Below, piece by piece: positions 19,159 to 28,970 of a DNA stretch of 55,354 nucleotides (position 1 is the first letter of the stretch; each line of letters begins with the position of its first letter). The notes under the pieces are model-generated. The model was not told where the DNA came from. It saw only the letters and a list, made by a program, of their open reading frames with translations, and did not search any database. Both the position numbers and the translations under genes were made by a program. The stretch spans positions 1 to 55,354 of the forward strand of contig VCMS01000350.1 of the NCBI GenBank assembly GCA_022539475.1, in the 5' to 3' direction. This DNA comes from Gracilaria domingensis (Eukaryota > Rhodophyta > Florideophyceae > Gracilariales > Gracilariaceae).

Positions 19159-21117
19159 CTACCCAATGACACCACCGAGCCGTACCGAACTACCAAATTC
19201 TGGCATCCGCGGATCCAAGAAATGCCTCCTACCACAATGATCCAGGAACGTAATTGAGTGAGAAATCGAGGTGATGTCTTCAACAGTATGCTTCGTATCA
19301 CGAAGGCTGCCACGTCTCGGTCCCGATGATAGATCCACGGAGGGCACTCTAGTTATTCGATCTGTTTTCATCCCATAAACCCAATCCACCCGCACCATGT
19401 TCATCATTCTGGTGTAGATAAGCTGCTCCCCGGGTCGGCGAAAAGACACTTTGGCACTCCAAATTTCATCAATGCAGCCATAGAATACTTCTTTTTCAAC
19501 CTCACAGCTGTTCGAAAATTCTGGTGCACCCTCCTCCGCTTCAAACACTCCAGCTATCCAGCATCGCTGACGCGCGCGCTGTGTATCTTGTACGAGTCGC
19601 CGTCGATACTCCGACCGTCCTTCCAAATGGACCTCAACCTCACCGTCTGATATCAGCGCTTTAGGAAACAGTCGGAGGCTTGCGATGCGAATGTCATAGC
19701 TCGTTACGGAGAGGGCACCACGCGCGTAGTCCAGAGCTTGACGCAGTCGCTCAGAACCCTGAACCAAATAACTCCCGCCTTTCATACTCCGCACTGCTGC
19801 CTCAGCAACGCCTCCAGAATCCGAAGAGAGCTCGTTACTCTCCGCAGAGAACTCTTTCTGATTGCGATCCTGCAGCTCGAGTGCTTTGTCATTACAGCGT
19901 TCAGTATTCCAGTGTCTGCCAACATCAATACGCTCAATATTCGAATGTTGTTCAGGCTTGTTAATTTTCTTATCGAAGCCGCCATTGAACAAACGAAGAG
20001 CAAAGAGTGTGTGCGTCTTGTGAAACAGATTGGCCTCGGGCCAGTTAGTAGATGTCGTCATGTCCCCAAGTCGCCCTGCCACCCGCTCGACTATGAATTG
20101 AGAAACATTTCGAAGAAGACCACACTCCTATAATTTGTCATGTAAGTGGAGAGCAGCGTGGGTCGTTGGCGTTAAGCACAATGAATGTTCCTCATTCACG
20201 TAGAAAATATCAACGAAAAGGGAGTGAGCCATCTGCAGGAGACTTCTTAATTTCTTGATATGCGACACCGAAGAGCTAGTATCGAAAAGAACATGCGTTA
20301 TCCTGCAAGTTGCATACCACAGTTTGCTAATGCGAACATCAATTCACAGTCCTCGGAACAAGACAGGTCCATAGTACAAGGCAATATTCTTGTAGTCCTC
20401 TGCCTTAAAACCTGAAATGTAATCGAAAGACTGCGGTTGTCTTCCTCACTCTGCAGGATACCCCTGGTATCCTCTTTTTAACGATTGGTTGATGTGATGA
20501 ACTGTAAAGCGGCGCAACACAAATGGTGAGTTTCTTCGGATATATTGTTTGTGGGATCCAATACAAAGCGATGTCACGTGCTTCACCCATCCGAGGAGCC
20601 ATTGGTGCATCGGGTCATATGGCGTTCCTTTGACCACATCGATAGAGAGTTTTGATATCTCTGGACATCTCTTCATACCTGTGCTTTTCGTCAACCTCTC
20701 CAGTTCGGCACCACTAAGCAATGATGTCGTTGACTTATGCCTCCTCCGAACATCCGCCACCTCTTGATGTGTTCTTTGGCGCCGGTATTCGGATGTAATC
20801 CATGTGCTTCGCTCCCCTAAAAGCTCTCCTGTCATGGCCTGCTTTCTATCCTTTGTTCCCAGCTGCGGTAGTAAGCGCAAAGAGTTTCTAACGCTTTTCG
20901 CCTCTTTCTTGCACCTTCGACAAGGATGCTGCGCGTTGTGACCTTTCATGCCAATGAGTTTACTGGCTGCAGGCCAGTCTGCTGTGATAAACAGTACAAA
21001 CGCATACAAAATCCTCTGCTTTCCATCAGCGCAGTGCAGGCTGATACCGTTTTCCAGTTCTCTGAGATCCGCAACAACTGGTTGCAAGAAGCTGTCGAAC
21101 AATGTTTGGTCATGTGA
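19159..21117 (-). pseudogene. T3 transposase (tnp2 family), C-terminal half
   Basis: Continues the frame of 39567-38167 across the insertion of T. It includes LFDSFLQPVVADL, then ADWPAASKLIGMKGHNAQHPCRRC, then GTPYDPMHQWLLGWVKH, all typical of Transposase family tnp2 (a DDE-type catalytic region is expected here). It ends with a 307-codon C-terminal stretch (20082-19159). In-frame stops are TGA 20446-20448, TGA 20344-20346 and TAG 20128-20130. The last is shared with the copy in T. TGA on the plus strand at 21115-21117 is the target duplication flanking T. Confidence 0.85.
21115..21117. repeat. Target site duplication of T, left copy (TGA)
   Basis: TGA precedes CCCAGAGA at 21118 and is repeated after the right end of T at 38167-38169. 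Three-base duplications are usual for CACTA-type transposons. Confidence 0.88.
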
Positions 21118-21310
21118 CCCAGAGATGTACCTAGATACCCGTTGGATGGCGTGGAGATATGCGGTTGACATACTGTAGATTTAGTGGATATCCGTGAAAT
21201 ACACTTAAGATATCCCAAATAATCTTCCTCAAATTTATTTGACTCCTCAGGATATGCGTTAGATACCCCTGCCACATTCTTGATGTGCGAAAGATATGCT
21301 ACTGCAGTAG
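21118..21310 (+). repeat. 5' terminal and subterminal region of T
   Basis: Starts CCCAGAGATGTACCTAGATA. Within 190 bases there are at least seven GATAY words (for example AGATACCCG, AGATATGCG, GGATATCCG, AGATATCCC, GGATATGCG), many followed by (C/G)CG. This is the same motif type as at the other end, so both termini would be recognised by the same protein. Confidence 0.8.
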
Positions 21311-21366
21311 GTCCCTAGAACTGCCTCAAGAAGGAATTAAAAAACACGTATTTGGCCTACATGTGT

Positions 21367-21429
21367 TACAAAATACTGCATGCGGTATTATTTCTCTCTG
21401 AGAAATAATACCGCATGCAGTATTTTGTA
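21367..21429. repeat. Perfect 30-bp-stem hairpin
   Basis: Positions 21367-21396 are the exact reverse complement of 21400-21429, with a 3-base loop (TCT). The stem contains GCATGC and is otherwise AT-rich. It sits just inside the 5' subterminal region of T. No coding explanation. Confidence 0.95.
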
Positions 21430-21721
21430 GCAATCCGTAGATTCTTTCGCTATTGTCGTTTTCAAACTGTATCAAAACAAGAATCACATCAAAATTTGCG
21501 TGACAGTGGACGTGCAGCTGTTTGGCCCGTTCCAAGCACGGAGGGACACACTCGTCATCGTTGCCGCTTCAGCTCTCGCTCAATCCAAGGGCTCCGCGCG
21601 GTGAATCCGTGTTCTGCCTGCCAGCGAACCCATACCCCCCACAGCACCACCATGGCACGGCGGCTGCTTTCTTCCTTCGCCACGGCTGTGGGCCTAAAGC
21701 GATTCGGACGAAACACGCGCA

Positions 21722-22963
21722 ATGGAGCGAATGCAGCCTGGCGAGCCTCTCGGTGGCTTCAGAAATGTTGTGGCCGAACTGGATTCGATTCCCACTTTGT
21801 TGGCGACACTGGCGGTTGTCCTGGCTACCTTGGAAGGCGTTCTATGTCTTGAATCAGTTGATTCTTGTCGCTTGTCCAGAAGAAAGATGAATATCTTGCT
21901 TGCGTTTGGAGTTGTAGAGATCTCTGTCTTGTTGTGCTCAGAACTAGTATCGTTCTTAGAATTGCGTGATGCGTTTGAGCGTGAATTTTCACGTTTGCAG
22001 TTTTTTGCGCCATGTTTGTTTGCCGCCGGCGTGTTGTAGACACTTTCGGATGTGTATATCACGCTGGCCGTTGTAACAAAAAGTTGCATCTCGTGGATAC
22101 CGGTTTCAAATATGGGCTCAAGCAATGCATTGTTCGAGATTGTGCCTCTCACAATTTCGTTGATTCTCTCGCTGATCTTCATAGGCTGACGCTTCCGCTG
22201 GTGGTCTCGCGCGAATGCCGTCACGGCACAGGAAGCGCTCGCCGCTAAGGAGTCTGAACCATCTCTCCGACATGGTTTCATGGCGTTTGCAGCCAGATGG
22301 ACCGTGGCTATTAGTGGCATGCTTGTGGTAATTATGTCGCACTCCGATTGTGGTGAAGACGGACCCAGTTACTTTGCTGGTCTTCGCTATCTGTGGCATC
22401 CCGAGCAATGGATTGACGAGCAACATATTGGTACTAAGTTCTGTTACCATCGATACGAGAATTCAGATCGGGCCCTGGATGAATACATTGCTTCTGCGTT
22501 ACTGGACAGTACGTTACCAGTACCGAATGACCCTCGCCAAGTACATACGCTTCTCGAACGAGCACCTCAACATGTCGGGAACGCCATCGTTGGTACAGAC
22601 AGAGACTTTTGCAAAGAAGAAGAAAAGATTGCCTCTCGTCTTCAAAAAGTTGTGTTGATTGCCGGACACCTTGTTGTACTTCCTTTGCTTTTCGCGATTG
22701 TGGTTATCTTAGCGCGGAACTATGATAATTTGGATCAAGTTCACTATGAGGCGTTGGCGCCGCTTGCCGATGGCGCCATTATTCTTGCGTTCGTGGAGTT
22801 CTCCATCGGTATTAAGAACTTGCTCTGGGGTCTGAACGGCACCGCGAAAATGGAAAGAGCTGGGGTGTCTAATGAGGAAAGGCTGTGTACAATTCGCGGC
22901 TTGTCAGCAACTTCCCGTGATGCTGAAAGCAATTCTTGCGATTTCGGGATCAAGGTTGACTGA
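21722..22963 (+). pseudogene. Multi-pass membrane protein remnant, unknown family
   Basis: A single frame from ATG 21722 to TGA 22961-22963 (about 413 codons) is interrupted by TAG at 22037-22039 and TGA at 22187-22189. Hydrophobic spans are visible around LLATLAVVLATLEGVL, ILLAFGVVEISVLLC, LTISLILSLIFIG, WTVAISGMLVVIM, VVLIAGHLVVLPLLFAIVV and DGAIILAFVEFSIGI, so about six or seven membrane segments. Frame conservation across the stops says it was one gene. I do not recognise the family. It lies inside T and looks like captured cargo. Confidence 0.55.
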
Positions 22964-23801
22964 GACCTCTTTACCAGTACTGCCGTGACTCTTTGAGTAA
23001 TACAAATTATAACGAGACCGAAGAAAATCAGCCGACGTTTGCCGTGCACTCTTCCATCGCGCATAGTCTTATGACGGATCAAAACCTGCTTGCGTGTTTA
23101 TCATTCAGTTGTCATAACTGCCTGGTTGATTGTTGATTGGGGGTTCTGAATCATTTGAATGCTATCTAAATGGTGCAAGTGTTGCTCGAAAAGAGTTTGT
23201 TCCCGAAAGACACGTCATTGCTGGTTTGATGATCTCGGGAGCTGATGCTAGTTTACATTCTGTCACAGGACTGCAGATATAGCCGTATTTCGGATTCCGA
23301 AACCTCCATATGGTTACGCGCGAACCTCGTTCAAATGCATTATGCAGACATCAGAACCCGAGACTCGCGGTGCACACCTTCGAGTTCTTGGGACCCTTTG
23401 TACAAAGGGTTGTAGAAGCCTTTTACTGGCGCGGTGAAGAGTCGAACGAACGAGACTGCCCGGAAGTCCCGAACTTGAGACCCAGCAAACTAGTTATTGT
23501 AATTTGAAGATTTGAATTTGGGCCACAGGCCAGTTCCGCGTTCCTGGCAGAACGTTTTAGCAAGCTGTACAGTGGCTTAGAAACGAATTGCTGACCTTTT
23601 TATCCAATGTATCAAGTCTTCGTCCGTTCTAGATGACTGGTAGAGGCTTGGGATGAGTGTATTTGCCGCCCCACTCAGAACCGCGTACAATTCTGGCATC
23701 GAGAGCGGATGGTAGTTCCGAAATGCCGAAAAGAAGTTCGATTTTTCTCCGAGCGTATTCAACGGGTTTGTACGAAGATTGAATCTTTGTGTTTGCAAGA
23801 T
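22964..23801. other. No gene recognised
   Basis: Spacer within T between the membrane protein and FUN14 remnants. Short open stretches only. A local inverted word GGGACCCTTTGTACAAAGGGTT near 23390-23412 (CCCTTTGTACAAAGGG palindrome) is the only structure noted. Confidence 0.35.
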
Positions 23802-24259
23802 ATGCCTTCGACAACCTTCAAAGTGACGATTGCTGCTGGAACTGGTTCTTTTGCGGCAGCTGATGATTCAGCAAGAGAAGAGAGCGAAATGGTGCACAGC
23901 AGGCCACACTACCCGAGCTTGATCCGCTCGACCTCTCAAGTGAAAGAAAGCCAGTAGTTCAGTCTTTAGGTGAAAAATTGTCGTTCGGAGCCGTGGTTGG
24001 GTTCGCAACTGGATATTCAATCAGAAAAGTGGGAACACTTGTCTTGTTCCTCGTTGGCACTGAAGTGGTCGTCCTGCAGTATATGGCGTATCGACAATGG
24101 ATTGTGATAGATTGGCGACGTTTAGGGAGAAATATGTCTCCCAAATTTGACCGTTTAGCCTGGGATGGTTTGATGAATGTATTGCTGTATAAAATGCCGT
24201 TTAGCGCCGCTTTCTCTGGCGGTCTTGTAGCTGGCTTACGTCTTTCTTATCAAAAGTGA
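23802..24259 (+). pseudogene. FUN14-domain protein
   Basis: The FUN14 domain is in the frame ending TGA 24257-24259. From about 23930 it reads LGEKLSFGAVVGFATGYSIRKVGTLVLF, then QYMAYRQWIVIDWRR and FSGGLVAGLRLSYQK. The G-rich helix, the (I/V)DW motif and the terminal G-x2-AGLRL match FUN14/FUNDC proteins, small mitochondrial or plastid outer-membrane proteins with two or three membrane segments. That frame is closed upstream by two TGA codons at 23861-23866. A plausible N-terminus from ATG 23802 is in another frame, so there is a frameshift or an unrecognised intron. Probably cargo of T. Confidence 0.7.
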
Positions 24260-26312
24260 AGATCTGTTTCCTCGACATTCACTCAACGTGTGAAAAATCT
24301 TTGTTTTCGGAGTGACATCTTTGGGTAGACTGGTCAGAAGTGGTGTCTTACAAAGTTTGCTAGAATGCGTTCGATGTCAGGATCACGCATGTGAAGAGAC
24401 TTCTTCCGTTTTTGTGCCAAATATTTGCACGTCACATGCTTTTCGCCTTATCCTCTTCATGGCGAGCTGGTCTCATGTCAGACAAGCAAAAACTATTGTA
24501 GTAGCACAGAATGTTCGTCAGTGTGTTGTTGTTATTGTCGCGAGGAGAAATGATATGGATGCTGATACATAGCTCTTGACTGCGTAATTCTTGTTTTGGT
24601 AATAGTCTTGTTGGTGTGAACAAACGTGATTTGCGAAAGAGGAAGTGACCAAGTCAGTATCCATTTAAGTGATGGTCTCGAAGGGCTACAGTGTGTGATT
24701 CGGGGCTGTCGTTCCGCTCTGTGAGGACTTCCTGCATGGGCATTAGAGGTAGCTTAAAGTTTGAAAAAGAGCAAAAGGGCAACGCGAGAGTGCAATCTCG
24801 GTTAATGCACGACATCATACCTTGCGTATATAGAGAGTATCTTGTTAGCTTTTTCTTCATTCAATCGTTTCGTTTGTACTGCACGTGTGCGTCTTTTTGG
24901 TTCCGGCTGTAAAAAGACGGAGCCCATCTGTCATGTGGTCCAGCATCGGGCGATGTCTTCCAAATGTGTGGTGTAGGGGCAAACTTTGATTGTGAGAACC
25001 ACTGTTCCCCTACCTTACGGGTGTTCCAGACACATGTGTTCTTTCCTCCATAACAATACCGACCAATAACAAGGGTACTCTATATCAAATTCTGTCTTGT
25101 CTCTTTGTACTCCTGGCATGAGAAGCTTTCAAGAAGTCCTACGCAGCGAACAAGCTCGGAGTTCAATGTTTCTACAATACTTGTAGTGTCCACCATAATT
25201 GGCATCAGAAGCTGATTTCAACGTTCGTGAATAAGTTAAGTAAGCTTAGCACTATGCCGGAAGGAATTCCCTGCATGGGAAGACGCCTGCTCACAACCTT
25301 CCATTTCACGTTTCTGTCATGGGTTTTCTGTGAAATGGTGCAGGAGACTTTGTAGTGGCTGCTTCATACGCTGACTGGTACCGATAAAGCTCGAACGAGC
25401 TTCTTTTTAATGTAAAGTCCTTCGCGTACACGGCTTTATGGTTCTCAATCGGGTTCCTACTGGACTACAAAAACCTGTTCAATTGGTATTCAAGATGTGG
25501 AAGATATTCGCACATCTTTCACTGCGTTCTATTCCCAGTCTTCATTGGTTTCAAAACGAACGAACTTGTATATTGATATGAATACGACGCGATAGAAACT
25601 TTTGCAAGTGACTGTACGGTGGCGAAAGAAGTCAAGGTCACGTTTTCGAAGTTTTGCACAAGGCTACTCATCAGTTGGAGTCTTTACCTTTGGCGAAAGC
25701 CATTTTGATAAAAGTACTAACTGGTGAAAGTCTTTCGAGAAGTTTGCGACGCTTTCAGCTGTAGATACGGGTTGAGACGCAGAAGTACTAATCTTCAAGT
25801 ACATTGCTGCGCGATCGACGAGCGCACACTCCCGTACACATTGAAAGCCGTGCAATTCTGGGGTCTAGAGCTCGTTCTCCGGAAAGCGGGTGGACGCGTC
25901 TTGACGTATGGACATGGGATAAGTATAGGAGCAGAGCACCAGTCGGAAACCTGGATGGGAAGGAAAAGTGGATCCGTCTACGGCTGTACATTATCGGCTC
26001 TTTCACGGGGAACTGGAAAAGAGTCGATAGTATTGACTCGATACAGGTAGGTACGACCTTTGGATAATGTACAGGCTCCTTACAGCGAATCCGCTCCAGA
26101 TAAAAACTTGGGGGTCAGTGAAATGCCACGTCGGCTCAGATCGATGGCAAAACACGTCGGCACCGACCTGCGAAGGTAGGGGCCCCAACGCGAGGGGGAA
26201 GGTTGCGGAAAGAGATGTACGGCGCCTCGAGATACGGTTTTCGAAGAACAGCAGCGGCCACCGCGCTGCTTGTTCCAACGACAGACGCAGCGTAGAACTA
26301 CGACAAGCATGG
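24260..26312. other. No gene recognised; spacer inside T
   Basis: About 2 kb of AT-rich sequence with only short reading frames on both strands. The last 250 bases (from about 26060) are weakly similar, in inverted orientation, to 44330 and below in T3, and probably contain the degraded 5' end of the sulfite oxidase gene. Confidence 0.4.
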
Positions 26313-27546
26313 CGACGTTAGGCCGTCATGGTGTCAGCAGTACAACGGGCAGTGGGCCTTCACTTGGTATCAACGTCTGCTTCCACGCGCGCTTGCTGAG
26401 ACCGCAGTACCGCTAGAGAGGCCGAGGAGCATCCGTGAGAGGATTAAGAATCGTCTTCCTGAACTGCCAGACATTCCAGCGTCGCAGGTGCGAGCATGCG
26501 GTCGAGGGGCGGAGATGATCTTGGTGACATACGGAGATGGCGTGTTTGATATCATCGAGTTTGTCGAGAGCCATCCAGGAGGAGATCAAATTCTTCTGGC
26601 GGCCGGGGGTCCGCTTGAGACGTTTTTCGAAACATACGCGCTGCATCAGAACTTCTGATTCAAAAGTTCTTTGTGTACGAAATGTAGGAAGAAATGCGCG
26701 TGGGCAACTTGGTAATGGATGAACAATGGCACAAGCTGCGACAGGAAAGGAGCAAACAGGCAGCGCCAGCAGCGTACGCAATCGAACCGAAACGAAGCAA
26801 GCAGTTGATGGTGCGCTCTCAGCGCCCCTTCACGGCGCAGCCAGCCGCAGATGTTCTGGTGGCATCGTAGCTGACTCCCAACGATCTGTTTTACGTGCGC
26901 AACCACATGCAGGCGCCCGTGATCGACGGCGAGGACTACGAGTTGACGGTCGTGAGGCTGGAGGGCGAAGTGTTCGGAGAATTGGCGCTCGAAGATCTGA
27001 ATACCAAGTTCCCGAAGCATACGGTGGCGTCGGCGCTGCAGTGCACGGGAAACCGACGGACGGAGCTGAACGAGGTGCGGACGGTGAAGGGCGGCACTTG
27101 GGACGTGAGCGCCATCGGCAACGCCGTTTGGAGCGGCACACGACTGACGGACGTGCTCAACTACGTGCAGCAGCAGAACGGGAAGGGCGCGTTGATGGCC
27201 GGTGTGCAGCACGTGTGGTTCGAGGGCCTGGACGAGGAAGTTGCGTCGCAGACGCGCTACGAAGCTAGCATCCCGGTGGACGTGCTGCGTAGGGTGAGCG
27301 ACGTGGTGCTGGCGTACGAAATGAACGGCGCGGAGCTGCCGCGCGACCGCAGGTACCCGATCCGGGCGTTGGCGCCGGGCGTGGTGGGCGCGCGCAACGT
27401 GAAGTGGGTGGGCAAGGTGGTGCTGGCGGCGGAGAAGAGCGCGTCGCACTGGCAGCGCAAGGACTACCGCTGCGTAGGCGGCGTGGACGCGGCGGGCGAG
27501 GCGGGCGAGGCGGGCTACGGCGCGGCGCCGAGCATCCAGAAGATGC
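26313..27546 (+). pseudogene. Sulfite oxidase remnant in T, truncated by a retrotransposon
   Basis: The cytochrome b5 heme domain is at about 26470-26658: VTYGDGVFDIIEFVESHPGG, then LLAAGGPLETFFETYALH, with the HPGG heme histidine. The frame then stops (TGA 26656-26658). The molybdopterin domain runs in another frame at about 26845-27546 with LTPNDLFYVRNHM, KFPKHTVASALQCTGNRR (the cofactor-binding Cys), VWFEGLDEE, VLAYEMNGAELPRDR, PGVVGARNVKWV and SHWQRKDY. This b5-plus-Mo order is that of animal-type sulfite oxidase rather than nitrate reductase. TAG at 26868-26870 is CAG in the T3 copy. The dimerisation domain is missing because the inner retrotransposon starts at 27547. Confidence 0.88.
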
Positions 27547-28738
27547 TTACGATCCCTACGATGAGGCAGTGTCCAAAATTGGCCATGAACTGTTTGACCT
27601 ACACGTCAGAATCGAGAAAATATTGCGCCCGCTTGCTTCTCTCGATAAGCCACAAAGTCTTCAAAAGTTTACAAAGAAAGCCAACAAAAGCTCCCCCTCA
27701 ATATTTGCAGCCAAAGACTTAGCCTTTGGCAAGTTTGCCACCGTCACCGCGCTTGTGAACATGCTCTTCGATGAAGACAAAAACTTGCAGCCCCCACAAG
27801 TTTCCAACCACATTAACGACAACCCCACAAAAGGTCATACCGCGCACACACCCAGTGAACCAAACGCAAACGATATAACGTATGCATCCATGGTCCGCCG
27901 CCAAATCCCGCCACCAGCAGCCACCCCAAAGCCGTCTCGGCTCCCGAGCATCAATCCCAATATTGACTCAGGAGAGCAGGAGAAAGACATCGACTTCAAC
28001 GACTTCACGATATCTCGGAAAAGTCTCAAACAAATGCGCCCCATTGCAATTGGCGCCTGTGGGTACGAACAAAAAGGATTTGCCTTGCTCCATACTCATC
28101 CCAACTTTCCGGCCCTTCGCAATGCAAAGTTTCTCACATCTATTCTAGCCAGAGGTGGACTGCGGGTTCCACTCACCGTTATGAGAACGTCAGACACCCA
28201 CACGTTCCTGGCCTACGCACCACTCAGTTGCCTCCCGAACATAGAGCAAGCGTACTCCCGCTTCCGTGAGTTAAATATCCGCCAAGGCGGTTTCCACGGT
28301 CTTCCTCCGTTAAAGGCTAAAGCCCTACAAAACATAACTGACGCCTGCGAAGGCGCTGAGAATGGCACCGAACTCTTCCACATAATCCACAGTCTCCGCT
28401 CTGAAATATACCGTTTGGAAGACAAAACGCTCTCTTGGAGGCCCAAGCAGTACTTCTCCGACGCCCTACGTTTGCATGAGGAAGACTGCTATAACAAGTT
28501 CAAGAACAGACACCCCGACTCAAACCTACAACCAGTCAATCCACCTCCTCGCTCCAGAAGCCGTCAAGCCGCCAACGATGGAGGAAACGGTGAAAACGAC
28601 CGCCCACAACGAGAACTGCTACGCCGATGCACCACAGCCACGGATGCAGCTCATCGAACTGATGCCTCTTTAGACAACCCTTTGCGCAACACAGCCGAAG
28701 AGACGCTCCCCATCCCTTCTGGTTCACCTGCCCTCTGA
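27547..28738 (+). CDS. ORF1 of the non-LTR retrotransposon, possibly 5'-truncated
   Basis: About 395 codons from the element's left edge to TGA at 28736-28738. No retrotransposon-derived start codon is visible at the edge; the frame happens to read in from the sulfite oxidase sequence. The protein is hydrophilic with a middle domain (RPIAIGACGYEQKGFALLH...RVPLTVMRTSDTHTF) and a basic tail (PPRSRSRQAANDGG). No zinc knuckle was recognised. By position it would be the nucleic-acid-binding, particle-forming protein. Confidence 0.55.
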
Positions 28739-28970
28739 CGCCAGTCGACGCTGAGCGGAGCTTTGCGGCTACCTCCATCCCAGCGTGGGCAATCGAATAC
28801 GAACGACGTTGTAATGGTGCCCAACGCAGCACAGGTTGGGGACTCAAACAACCGCTTCAGCGCATTGGGTGCTGCTGAGGCGGCAAACAACCCAGAGGAC
28901 GGGGTAGGCGAAAACGATTTGTCGCTTGAGTAGAACCCTCAAGAACCTTCCTTTTCGCTAACCGATTACA

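Noticed and set aside
26313..27546. Nitrate reductase rather than sulfite oxidase
   Set aside because: The heme b5 domain precedes the Mo domain and no FAD/NADH domain is present. The VTYGDGVFD...LLAAGG pattern is that of animal-type sulfite oxidase.
27404..28738. Single 444-codon gene joining sulfite oxidase sequence to retrotransposon ORF1
   Set aside because: The first 47 codons are an out-of-frame reading of the GC-rich sulfite oxidase gene. The join at 27546/27547 is the retrotransposon boundary.
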